Below are positions 45,720 to 58,800 of a DNA stretch of 64,000 nt, piece by piece. Each line of letters starts with the position of its first letter. Position 1 is the stretch's first letter. The stretch comes from Clytia hemisphaerica (lineage: Eukaryota; Cnidaria; Hydrozoa; Leptothecata; Clytiidae). The notes under the pieces were generated by a model. The model made no database searches and was not told the origin of the DNA. It saw only the letters and a list, made by a program, of their open reading frames with translations. The DNA lies in NCBI GenBank assembly GCA_902728285.1, contig CACVBU010000743.1:2108410-2172409 (forward strand), in the 5' to 3' direction. The translations under genes and the position numbers were made by a program.

Positions 45720-47397
45720 TGAGTATTTTAATAGTGTTTTTTGTTTGTTTAATTCAAACTTTGTAATTTCGTTTATTTTAGTTTTTAAGAAAATATTGTA
45801 ATTTAATTTTCCTGTACAACATATTATTTTAAAGAGAAAAAAATGATAAAAAATGAGCACTCTCACTCTCATGCTTCATTTCCTCTCTGATCCACGCAGT
45901 ATGCTTAAAGAGTGTTAAGAAGGGATTTAGTCTCAAAGATGTTGTCGTTGTTGTTGTTTACAATAATTTTCTGTTATATTTCAAAAAAAAAAATAAAGTT
46001 CGACTGATATGTAAAGATTTACAATAAATAATAGAGAAAAATAATAATTATGCTCTCGCAATATATTTTGTCTTCTTGCATTAAAACCAGAAAATAATCA
46101 AAAGCTGTATTATTAAAGAATGTATTAAAAATGTTGATTTTAAGAAATATTTACACATACATATTGTCAAAAGTTTCGATTCTATTTACATTGAGAAATT
46201 TTTATTGATCTATCTATTCCGATGGTTCGCGTACTAAACTTAACAGTTTGTCAAATTTCGCAACCTCATTTTCAGGTCCTTTTCCTTTTTCCTAGAATCA
46301 GAAACGATACATTAATCAATCAAAAGGAACAGAATGCGCAAGTTGGGAGGAGTTTCCGAGAATCCGGTACTGACCAGTATTCCGGTATTAAATTAAAAGC
46401 ACTTGGCTAAAGTGTGCAAGATTATGGGTTAAATCCCCGGTCGGATCAGTGATACTCAGCAATAAAAGAGAAAGGATTTAAGTCGATCAATCTAGGGATA
46501 ATCGCCCCCGCACTATCTATCGGGTCAATAGCTTTAAAAAGAAGAGCCTTCGGGTTCCCTCCGACTGCGTTCGAAAGGCTTAATATTCGAGGGTAATACA
46601 CCTATGAACCATTGCGCTACAATTACCGCCGAAATGGATTGATAATTTGGGTTATTCAGAATTTAAAGCTCGGGCGATTTTATTATTTCCACTTTGTTTC
46701 ATTGGATTTTTCGATTCGGGAGGGGTTAAGTGGCTTCAAGGCTATATTATAAGCCCTATTAGAATATTTTTGAGCTTTTTTATCCTGAAATCCTTAAATC
46801 TCAAGTCTCTTGTTAAAAGTCAGAGTTTAAACTCTACATACTTTCCAACCGTACTGTACTTTAAAGCACTTCAAAATCACTTTCAGATTTAAAATGTTGA
46901 GGAAATTTCCCTTTTGTGCCAAATGTTATAGCGATGATTGCAGAACAAAAAGCAGAAGCTGTATACAATAGGAATGGGCTCGAGTTTGAAAGGGTCGAAT
47001 GATATGGAATAACAATGTACATATAATGCTGACGTTACACTCTGATGGATGCAAACATTTGCCGTAACTTTATTCTGTTAAATTCGCAACTAGTAAGATA
47101 AACTTAAAGGGATAATCGGATGGTTTGAGATTTTTGGCCTGTAGAAACGTTCTTTGATTTTGAGTAAAACCTCTAAATCTTTTTATAACTATCTTACAAA
47201 GTCGAGATATTTACAGATTGAATTTTCTGAAAATGGGGTCCCACACATTTCTTACGCCAATAGATTGTTTTCTTGTTTGAAGTCAAAAACCTTTAACTTG
47301 AATAACTTAACATTTTGAAAAAAGAGGAAAATATTTTGAGGTTTCTCACAGGACCATAGAAGGAATTAACATCTCTTAAATATCTTAAACCATCTGA
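45720..47397. other. Intergenic DNA between convergent genes
   Basis: The 45-kb gene (+) and DNAI1 (-) converge on this stretch. It contains the tRNA/SINE-like segment near 46360-46640 and the inverted-repeat element at 47105-47405. I looked here for a final DNAI1 exon and found none. Confidence 0.4.
46360..46640 (-). repeat. tRNA-derived SINE-like segment
   Basis: On the minus strand a stretch (about 46635 to 46550) has a pol III A-box-like TGTAGCGCAATGG and, about 45 bases later, a weak B-box-like TTTCGAACGC. On the + strand near 46428 a GGGTTAAATCCCC also resembles a T-arm. GC is higher than the surroundings. It does not fold as a clean tRNA, so a degenerate SINE is the better guess. Confidence 0.3.
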
Positions 47398-47405
47398 TTA
47401 CAAAA
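47105..47405. mobile_element. Inverted-repeat element at the DNAI1 3' end
   Basis: Ends GGATAATCGGATGGTTT and AAACCATCTGATTAC are imperfect inverted copies. The inner CCTCTAAATCTTTTTATAAC and TCGAGATATTT match the element at 6903-7203. Its right end overlaps the last DNAI1 coding bases. Confidence 0.55.
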
Positions 47406-49843
47406 ATAGTACCTTTGGATGAAGTGCCTTCCGTAGATTTGGTGAAAGCTTGACTGACGTCACATATCCTCTGTCAAGTGGAAAAAAAATGTTAAAGTTT
47501 TGGTAAAAACAAATCTATTTAAGAACATGAAGGACAGTTTGGGAAAAACAGTACGACAAATTAAGAACAGTCCTAGTCTCAGATTTTAGAAATTGCTAAG
47601 CTCATGCTGTATTTAAGCTCTCAAGTCAATGAAAGTGAACAAAGTAAGAATATCGAAAAACATTTACTGTATGCCTTAAAATCACGAAAATCCGTACAGC
47701 CAAAAATTATCGGTTCTTATAAAAAAAATGTACATCGAAAATATAAAATGCAGTTTTTTTCTAACCGTACTGCAAACAGATGGATCTAAAACGGTTATGT
47801 CTGAAATGACTCATCAAGTAGTCTTTTTTTAACAAGGATTAAAACAATCGTTAAAAATACTAACTCGAAAGATTTTTGTCAACGGAGGGAAAGCTTGAAA
47901 CCCGTTGAAACTTGGGATTAAATTAGGAGCAATCGAAGATTTCAGTAATTTGATTGAAAAAAATTGACAAAAACTGAATGGGGTAATTCTGCCAGGAATG
48001 AATTTATTTTCGAGTAAATAGTTCTCAAGTTCGACAAATCAGACTGCGAAACAATAATAACAAAGTGGAAAGACATCATTTGCTTTAAGTGTGCACTCTT
48101 TTTCCTATCATATGGAAACCGCTCTCAAGGGATCTCAATTATTCGAACTAGACTGGACTTGTTCCGCATGGTATTAAGGATAAGAGTTCATAATTATAGC
48201 GAATGGACTTTAAATGTGTTGACATTCCCAGGAGTTAAATGGGTAAATTGATATTCAACCCCATTTTATGTACCACCCTGGATTTTCCACCTAATTTTAC
48301 TTACTATTTCTTCACTCGAAAAACTATACCTCCCCCTGGATTTATCTTCCAGACCATCCTTGACGTCACATCTCCTCAACATAGGGAATAGTACAGACTT
48401 CCTTATTGGTATTATAGTTCGCGTGTTACAAAATTTCGCGAAACGCGAAATTTTTTCCAGAAAACGTTTTTCGCGTGTACTAAATTTCGCGATTGCCAGT
48501 TTCTGGAAATTTTCGCGTGTATTAAATTTCGCGATTCACTGAATTGGGCATTTTCAAAAAGTGGGAATAAAGAAAGAAATTGACTGATTTCGCTTGAAAC
48601 CCAACGTATTGGGTATAAGCATACCATAAATAGTAATAAAACTAGTGACAAAAATAGTAACTAAGTGTAACAAATAAATATTTTCGATTGTCGACCTATT
48701 TTGAAAATTTTTCGCGTGTATCTAATTTCGCGATTTTGTATTTTTTTTTAATTTAAACGGTATAAATTTGCGAAATTTAGCCTAAAAAATCGCGAAATTA
48801 AGTACCCGCGAAATTTTGTAGCACGCGAAATATAATACCAATAAGGTATTTTTGGAAAAGCTCTATTCCAGTATTCTTAAAACAATGGCATCATAAAGCA
48901 AAAGAAAAAACATCGAAAGAAAAAGACAAGAGTCATATATGGAAAGTGAGAGGTAGTCCTAGGACTAAACTCTATTTAAAGAAATTTACGACGGAAACAC
49001 AATGATTATAATAAGAAGAGCGGGTTAGAGGCCCAGTATGTATGCCTAACTGTAAAACTCTATAATAGAATTGAAAAACGAATGGAATGATAAGATCTGT
49101 AAATTGTAAAGATGTAAAATTATATCATAATAGAGGTCAATAGACCTGAGAAATACACTTCTATAAATAATTAAGTATTTTATAAGTTCAATTCGTTAAA
49201 GAGGTTATTAACTAACTAAAGTCTGTCCAGATATAATTGGCAGTGGAAACAAGAATGTCTCTAACTTTTGATAGTCAAATATAATTATAGAATTTTTTTT
49301 TTACTTGTTTTAGAGAATGAAAAGCGCTATATTTGAATGTATTTTTGGTTGAAAAATTCGCGATTTTTAGCGGTTAAATTTGCGATTGCAAAAATTGAGC
49401 TTTTTTTCTACTTATGCTATAACGTTCATTTTTACACCAGTGGTGGTTCAACCTTAGGTTAGGAAGTTTGTTAAATTTCAAGGCAAACAGAAAGTCCTTC
49501 GGAAGTATTGTGACCCGAAATACCCCTTGGTAGCACTTTTCTGTGAAATATCAAATCTCTAACTTATTACTAAAAACGGGGGTAGTGATATGATTGATAA
49601 AACAGTTTTTCGATCACTGCCAATTATATCTGGACAGACTTTAAGTCTGAGTCTAATTTTCCTTCGCTAGTTGCTTGTTGCTTTTAGTGCTACTAATAAA
49701 TAGGCTTCCAGATTAGCTTTATCTTTAAGTTTAGTGCGAGTACAATCTCAGATAACGTGGGTACGGTTTACGAAATCCCGGTTAGCAGTTTTCTGAGATT
49801 AGTTAAGAGAACGTTGAACGATAAAAATATACAGAGAGATTTC

Positions 49844-49879
<36 letters not shown>

Positions 49880-52800
49880 TTACTCATGGATATCTAGATT
49901 ACTTTTCCATGAAAAATGGAGCGACAAAAACGAAACCCCTATGTAAACCAGGAAGAATCGCGAAATAAAAAGTTAAAATCAATTTAGTGTGTCGGGGGAA
50001 ATTCGCAAAATTGAGAAAATCAAGCGCGAAAGAATAATAAAATTATTTTCCCAATTTTGCTTTTAGCATCTAATCATTTCCTAGAGAATTGTTACTGCAA
50101 AAATAAATTCAAATTGGAAGCTACTTTAGGCGAACAAACTTTCGCGAGCAGAAACTTTCACGAGGACGAAAAATCACGAAATTCACGACATTTACTTTCG
50201 CGAATTTAACGGAAAAATATTTTTCGTGAGCATAAACTTTCGCGAATCAAGACGTAAAATTGAGAATTTTCACATGAAAAAATGGCTTAGAGAGGGACAA
50301 AGTCTTATAGCAGGCTAAAAAGTGCCATAAAAGTTACATTTTATTCAAAGTTATGAAGTTTTACAGATTTTTTATTTTGTCAAGAATTTTTCGCGAGCAT
50401 AAACTTTCGCGAATGGCCCTTCCTAGAATTTTTAAAGACATTTACTTTCGCGAATAGGACCAAAAATCGCGAAAATCGCGAAAGTTTCTGCTCGTGAAAG
50501 TTTGTACGCCTAAAGTAAATGATAAGAAAGAAGTGAGAACAATGAAATTTACCATACAGTAGGTTATTATGACACAGGCTAACACAAATGTACTAAATAT
50601 CAAAAGGTCTCGAAAAAAAAAAAGCTTTAGAGCGCACGAATAACAGAAAAACCCACCGAGAGCTACATTGGCAAAATCGCGCAATCTTTTGCATTTCTCG
50701 GGAGCTTCTTGCAATAAAATAATAAAACCGGTTTACCTATCATCTCCGATAATCACAATCGGGTGAAGCGGATTGAATGAAACGTGAGTCAACTTCGTTT
50801 TGCCTTTCTGAACAACTAAAAAAAAAAAGAAAAGGGATATCAGGGATATAGCAATTATGGCTTTTCCAGAACAAATTTGGGGCGTCTTTATGAAATTTAC
50901 TCCCCGGACGGTGAATTATGACCCCTCGGACAAAATATCCAATATATCCTCTACTCCCCATGTACAAAAACTTTCTGGAAGAGCCATATACATCTGACTT
51001 TTATCTGGCAAGTGACAAATCAAGTTTTTTTCCTGTGGCCGTTATAGAGATAGATAGTGAACAGTTTCAGACTCGCGTAATTGTCTCAAATTGGTATGAT
51101 TCTGAAAGTCAGTCCAATAGAATAGAAGTAAGGGTTTGAAAATGACTTACTGAATTGATCGCATACCGGTTCATATTTATTGATACTCAAATCGTAAACA
51201 ACGACCTACAAGGAAAAATACACTCTTTTTAAAATATCAGGTTTAATGCCCGTGAACCAGTAATTTTTTTTTCACGAAAATTTGAAATTCAAATTTTATT
51301 TTCATCTTCCAACGACTTAAAGTAGCCACGTATTTTATACAGTGTGTCCCGGAAAAAGCGGACACCTTTTTATATAAAGTAAAACCCTTAAACTAATTAT
51401 CTAAACTGGGCTTATAATAATAATAATAATTTAAATTAGCTTAAAATTCAATTCCCCAGATAATTAAATAGGTTTTGGAGATTAATATCAAGTATACAAG
51501 TCATAAAATTTGGCATAAATTATGAGGATATTACTTTATCAAAAAATTTGTCCGCTTTTTTTCAGGGCACACTGTATAAGAACAAACTATATAAGAACAT
51601 AAGGCTACGTGGTCAAAATGTTAAGAAAAAGTTAAGAACATTTTATGGTTTTACGGACTCTAAAACACCTGAATTTTAGGAAAATGTGCAAAATTATTCA
51701 AAAAATGGTGGAGAGTCGAAATTTGCGGGTTCTTATGAAAAAAGTGTACAATCTAATTCATTCTCAGCTGGCACACAACGTCGTTTCAACGTTTTTCTAA
51801 TATTCACAACGTCCATATAACGTTAGATGAACGTTGAAACAACGTTTTGTGCAGCTGGGTTATACTCTCGGGTGCCTAATAAACGTACATGTACGTTTAT
51901 TTTTTTCGTGTCAAATTTCCCGCCTGTACGCACCTTATAAGGAACTGTACGTTTATTTATTCTGAAGAATTTTCCCGCCTGTACGTTTATTCCCTCCTGT
52001 ACGTTTATTTATTTTCACCCAATATCGCCCAATTCATACTGCAAAAACTTGTTATATTTTGTTCAAGTAAGATATGTAGAAAAGCCGTTAATTACATTCG
52101 AACGTATTGTGGGAAATTTCGAGTGTTACACGAGTAAATTCGAACGTTTTGCTTATTTAGTACTTGTCATTGATCTATAACAAGAGATATACCTATACTT
52201 AAGTCAGTCGTTTCGACCTGGATGTTCTACTTTTGAAAAATAGTAGATTTTTCCCTGTACGTTTATTTTAGCCTGTACGTTTATTTATTTTAGCTCTGAT
52301 TTCTCGCCTGTACGTTTATTTCAGCCTGTACGTTTATTAATTCCAATTTTATTCTCTCCCCTGTACGTTTATTTTGGTCTGTACGTTTATTAGGCACCCG
52401 AGAGTAACTAGGTACCATAAAGAATGACTAAATACACGGGTTGCAAAAATTATATCAATGCAGTCAAAACATGTGATTACTCGAAAAAGTTCACGTGATT
52501 TTATTCCCATGTAACTTGCTTTATAACTTACAGCTGATATCTTTATTAGTGTCAACAAATGTCAATACATTTGAACCAATTAGAAATAAATGTCATGTAA
52601 CAAGCACATAAACATTTCGAGTAAAAACGTAACTTGTCTTCAGACTTTAATTTTTCAACATGTAGCAAGAATATATGTAAAAAAAGACAAAAACTGTATT
52701 GAAGGTAAAATTTACCTTTCCATCCGCCGTAACGGCTGCGAAAACAGTAGAAGCATAAGGAGCCCATGCCACATCGCCCACGGCACTTCCCAAATCAAAC

Positions 52801-55800
52801 GTGAAAATAGCATCCCTAGATGAATAAGAAAGAAAAACAATAATGAGAAATCTTTTGATACACTTGTCGAATTAAAAATAAGAGACTTTCATAAAATATA
52901 TTTCGACAGTAAGTACGCCTCATAAAGCTTAAAGGAAAAAATATTGAAAGAAGCTTGAAAAATTTCAAAAAATTGAGCATGAGATTTTTGGCGAGTTTAC
53001 AGTGAAATGCTCTCATCAACAATTCACGTGGAGGAAAAGTTGAAAGTTTCTCCACGTCAATTCATTCAAAAAGTTACAGAGCATTTTCAGATTATTTTTC
53101 CAGTGACAAATTGAATAGTGAAAGGAAAACAAGCACCAGCATTGACTTTGGTAGATATCATGTATACATGGGCCCCGGAAAGCCATTTGGAATGGAGGGA
53201 CCAATATTTTGGAAAAATGGTAGGTCGACGAATTTTTTTTACTTTTTACACCCTCAAAACGTTTTTTAATTAGGGAGAAAAACAGTTTTTTAAGATTTGA
53301 TTTGGTCTGTATAAAGTCGTTTTAATGTACATAAGTATGGTCTGCGAAAATGTGAGGGGAGGCCGATGAGGGGGCCCATGGTATGGACAACTTACGGACA
53401 TGTGTGGTCCCAAATTTTGACAGACCAATCAGCACTACAGGAGATAAAGATCTTCGGATGAAAATGATTCCAACGTACTGCATACACAGCCATATGGTGA
53501 GCCTGGTTGATTAATAAGGAGAGGATAAAGAATGTTATTTAGTACTTTAATGAAATAAACCAACATAGTGATTAAAAAATCATCTACTGGAAAAAGGATA
53601 GCCTAGAGTGGCTTCTTTCCTATCCGATTCGGCGTGGCCTAAATAAAAAAGAAAATAATACTCACATCGAAGGAGGAGAGATACTTGCTGGAATATGCTT
53701 TCGAACATTTATGAATCTTTCCTTCCTCAGTCCCCACTAAGAATAAATAATCAATTGTTCGATGGAAATCAATGGCGGTGCCACATCCAAGGGCGTTCAT
53801 TTGTGTCCCTTCGGGGCCGTTAGCAGGGGTCTCGTCCATCTTCAGTTGAATGACGTCAGTGAAGTGTAAATCACTCTGAAAATAAACGAATCCTTCTTAT
53901 TTCATGCTATTCAATATGCAAACTTTTTTTACGGAAACACCCCGTTTTTTCCAGTAGTGACAAATTCTAAACAACTTTTCTAAATAAATTTGCCACTATA
54001 TAAAGGAAAATCATGCCAGTTTAGTCTGACTTGACTTTTTCGTAACCACAGAATGCAAAAAATGCAAATGGCAAAAACAAAATGCTTTCAGATATTGTAT
54101 TTCGGCTGTCGTAATTTTAATTAAGGACCTAGTTAAAGATCAAAAAATAATTTTGATAAGATAATTCGATTTTAGCGTCGGTGATTCCAAAATTCACACA
54201 TTCCCACTAAAAAGACCCAACAATATAAAAGCTATTCACAAGTAATGTAAATTTTGCTTATCGTTGATGAATCCCAGTTGGCATACAACGTCGTTTCAAC
54301 GTTTTTCTAATATTCACAACGTCCACATAACGTTAAGATGAACGTTGAAACAACGTTGTGTGTCAGTTGGGACGTCCAGCCCATTAAGTTCAATAATATG
54401 ATTATAGAAAATAAAAGATCTCAGGCTTTTTGATTGATTTGAAAGTTGAAGCTCTCATTCAAAAGCATCTTCTTAAAGGTTTTATTTTTACAAAAGTGTT
54501 CCCGTTTCATATCAGACACATGTTTGATATCAGGACAGTGTCTGTCTATTGTTATATCGTGCTGATATTAGCAAAAAAAAATTTTTTCTTTTCCTCTTTC
54601 TGACTTATCTTGCTCCACATCTGTGTCTATTCATTATGAAAAGCTTGTAAATTAAAATTGATGAGTAAGCAAACGATATCACTCTTATTTAAAAACAAAA
54701 CCTTTAATTTAGAATTTACCTTAATGATGGTCCATGCGACAACACGACCGTCGGATGCGACTGAATAAAAATTCAAATTCCCATCTAAATTGTCTTTCTG
54801 CCATTTCACCTGAAGAAGAAAGAAAATGAATTCCAAAATCGATTTCAAAGAGATCAAAAGCTTCGTCCGATCAAGGGAAATAGCTAAATTTGTATGATTA
54901 AAAATCTGCAGTAAAATAATGAATATGATCATGCAGGAAACTGAAATTATGAGCTTATTCTGCTTTTTTTAGTGTTGATTTGATATATTCATCTGTGGAT
55001 CCCTTTGTCTGTCAGTATGAAGTGAACAGACACTATTTTAAGAATAGCCGAATTCAAATCATTCTCTAGATAGTTTTAGGTGTAAGATACAACATACGGC
55101 TACGGTGCGAAAGAATCTGACCCTATAGCCGGGTCACACGAAAGACTCAAGAATGTTACTTGATGCCTCTCTGCTTGATGCTTATCAATGAAATAGAAAA
55201 ATCCAGAGTTATTCTAGATTCAGGTCTATCGAAAGAGGATCGTACGGTTCACAAGACTTATTTATATTCTATAGTTTTTAAGATTGAATAAGAGAAAGCT
55301 CGAACTGTAGTTATGGACTACCTAGCCCGGAGGCCACTTAAAGCTTTTTGATAGACTGGATGGCGCTGATAAGTGGCCCGGTTTATTTTCATTGGTAGAC
55401 TTTATTTTTTGGCTTTGCTTGAGGTGGTAGCAGATACATGCCACTAGATCCAGTCCCTTTTTGGGGAAAAACAAACAGAAAACTATGACCAAGGGATCGA
55501 TTGTTTTCAAAGTTAGGAGGTATTTTTGTGTTTTTATTATCGCCTCGTAAACTTTGATTTTAGAATATATTTTATTGTTTTGTTGTTTTCATATAATTTT
55601 CGAAAACAAAAAGCGAAAAAATTCAAGATGGCGAAATCCTCTAGTCTACTTCACTGGACATCAAAATCATCAAAAAGTAAAGTTCAGTCAGAAGTAGACT
55701 CTAGTCTATGGACTACATTACCTCCCAAACAGGATCTGTGTGTTTTCCCGTCTTTGCAGTGGACTGATAAACTGGTTTACTTGTTTTGTCTTCAAGACTG

Positions 55801-58800
55801 AAAACGGCCACTGAGCCTGTAAAGGAAACGAGAAAAGATCATTCAAAACGGAATCATGAGTCTAAGTTGATTAATTTTTACGGGAATCAAATTTGGCATG
55901 TTTATTCAAGGAACTTTTTTCATTCAAGTTTCTTGGTTTTTTATAACACCTAAAGAAATCACCTTCAAATATAACTATTAGACTATTTTATATAAATGGT
56001 ATTATCCCATAATGTCATCATAGGGTTCAGCCCCCCCGCAGAAATTTGGGTGTACCTAACAAAAAGTGTTACAAAAGCCAGGTAACTGAAAGTATTCTTA
56101 AATTTAGAGGGTACCTGATATTTTTAGGGGTACCTGCATTTTCATTAGTGGGGGCGGGGGCTGTTGTTTTTGTATGAAGTATTTTCCTTGACTAAACCAA
56201 CTTTCCAATTTCGAATCGAACCATTTCATTCAGAAGACTTTGTAAAAGGAAGTAACTCAAAGTTGGGGGGCTACTTTAGAATTCTAAAACTTTTGGGGTA
56301 CCTAAATTTTTGGGGGTACCTGAACCCTGGAGAACCCTATGGTCATTAGAAAAAAGGACACTATACCGTCATAGAATCCAACAACTATAAGATGAGAATG
56401 TGTGGGGTGGATATCCAGACACATCACACCACGGTTTGTCACATACACATGTCTAAAATAGAAAAGTTGAATGTTATACGATTGAATCGCTTTAACTCGA
56501 GCTTTCTAACTAGAATGTCTCCTTAACTCGTCCCTCTAGTTTACAATGCCTTATGTAAACTAGATTACACCATAACTCAAAATTTGCGAAATTAAATTCC
56601 GTGAAACACGCATATTCTCGGGATTAAATAAAAACCACCTCTAAAATTGGTCTTTTTTAGGGCAAAAAAGGCCATAGTACTGTAGATAAAAAAAATCTCT
56701 CTATCGCGAAACTAAATTCCGCGAAACTTTCGAATTTTGAGTTGTAACCCCGAAATTAAATTCCGCAAAAATTACTTCCTGTGAAAATTTCTTCCCTTAA
56801 AGTACTAAAGAAAGATTTTTTGGTATACATAAAAATCATAAAATTTCTCAATCAAGAAATCCGAAAAACAATCATAGTTCGAAGTCGTTCGAGTTTCATT
56901 TTGCCTTAAAAAATTATTCCTCGAAAAAAACACTTACTCGGGGAATGATGGATTCTTTAGAGAATAAAAACATATCATGCCGTTGTTCTGTTTCAGGAAA
57001 TCATCTAAAAAACAGTTATGTATTCATGATATGCACCATTGCGATGTCTTCCACGGACCCAATAAGTGACGTAAAATCAGTCAATACGTCACTTTCAACC
57101 AATCACCTATTGGGACCATGGAAGACATTGCAATGGTGCATAACATGGATACCGGTAGCAAAAAACATCAAGAACTCAATGAATTTAAAGTTCAACTTGC
57201 TCACAATTACTGAAAATGGAATTTTGAGCGTTAATAATACAGTAAAACCTCTAATTAACGGACACTCTAAAAGGCGGACACCTCTGATTAGCGGACAATT
57301 TCATTTTCCCCGGCCGTTTCCAAGTCAAATCCTCATAAAAAAGTTTCTAAAAGGCGGACACTCAATTAGCGGACCCTCTGATTAGCGGACAAATTTTTTT
57401 CACACGAAATGGTCAAAACCACTACTTTAGCTCTCCAATTAGCGGACATTGAATATCACAGGCGTCCAAAATTGAAAAAAATTTTTTTAGATATTTTTAT
57501 TTCAAACACTTATTAGTCTTATTATTCAAATTATTTCTACAAATTTCCAGTTTTCCCTTCACCCGTTCGACGAATTAAGGTGGGCCAAAGAAATCATAAA
57601 TCACTGGTACTTCAAGTCCGTACCCACCACCTCGATTTAACCTCTTACCAGTCACTCGAGCTCTTCTATGACCTAGTGTCTGCAGATAAGTACTTTAGAC
57701 CCCAATTTTGTATTTTCGACACCCTGGGATGGCCTAATTTCAAAATTGGAGCTCCGAGATCAAAAGTTTCTAAAAGGCGGACACTTCTAATTAGCGGCAC
57801 TAACCCCTTCCCCGATGGTGTCCGCTAATTAGAGGTTCCACTGTATTTTTCAGGTTTCTCTTAACTCTTCGACATACTATAGGTATCGTAAACAGTCTAT
57901 TTTATTGTAAGAATGAATAAATTGAAGCGAGTCTCACGATTTTAAAATTATTTTCAATTTTTAACCATGATATTCTTAAGTTATATTCAGATTTTATAAA
58001 AGCAATGATTTTTTTAATTAATCACTCCGAGTATTGTCTCAAACGTTCACAAAATAGGAAGGAAACAAAGACAGATACTACACGGGTTTCGAATTAGTTC
58101 TGAAACCCGTTTATTTCAAATTCGAAAAGCTCGAAAACTTTTCTTCGGTAGCGCGGGGGTCCGAATAAAAGAGGGGTTCGAAATTTCTTAATATTATTAA
58201 ATCGAGTCAGGACGTTTATTCGGAACCTTAGAGTAAATGATTTTTAAAATTTTGATTATAAGAGCCTTGTAATTCTTATAAAAAGAATTTATAAAGAAAA
58301 TTGTGTACAGTATCGAAAACAATAATTTTTTTAGGTAAAGTTTTGTCTTTTGTCCTATTCTTATCCCGCTTTAGGGGAACTTTCGTAATTTAAGTACCCG
58401 AGAGAAATTTGACCAAACCACGGCGCCGAATGAAATAGTTACAGATATTTTAAGGTTAAAATAGTTTTTTTTTCGAATTAGGAATTTTGTAGAGGGTTCC
58501 CTTTATTCTAGTGGGTTTTTAGCACTGGTAACATATTATAAAGGGTACACTTTTTTTTAAAAGAACATCTAAAATTTTAAAGCCTTCGGATGTTCTTAAT
58601 TTTTGTAGTTTTAAACCTAAAAATGTTCTGAAGATGTTCTTATCTTCACCATTTTGTGAGTATTTTTGTCCATTTTCCTAAGAAATCGGGTTCTTTAGAG
58701 TCCGCAAAGCCTTAAAATGTTCTTAACTTGTTCTTATTTCTTTGGCCATTGAACCCTGATGTTCTTATATAGTTTCAAAATACGTATACTGTTAAGTGTG

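Noticed and set aside
46420-46640. A functional tRNA gene
   Set aside because: No complete cloverleaf can be drawn; only box-like words remain, so it is listed as a SINE-like repeat.
57580-57828. Transposase remnant in the pogo-like element
   Set aside because: The open frame shows no DDE or helix-turn-helix signature.
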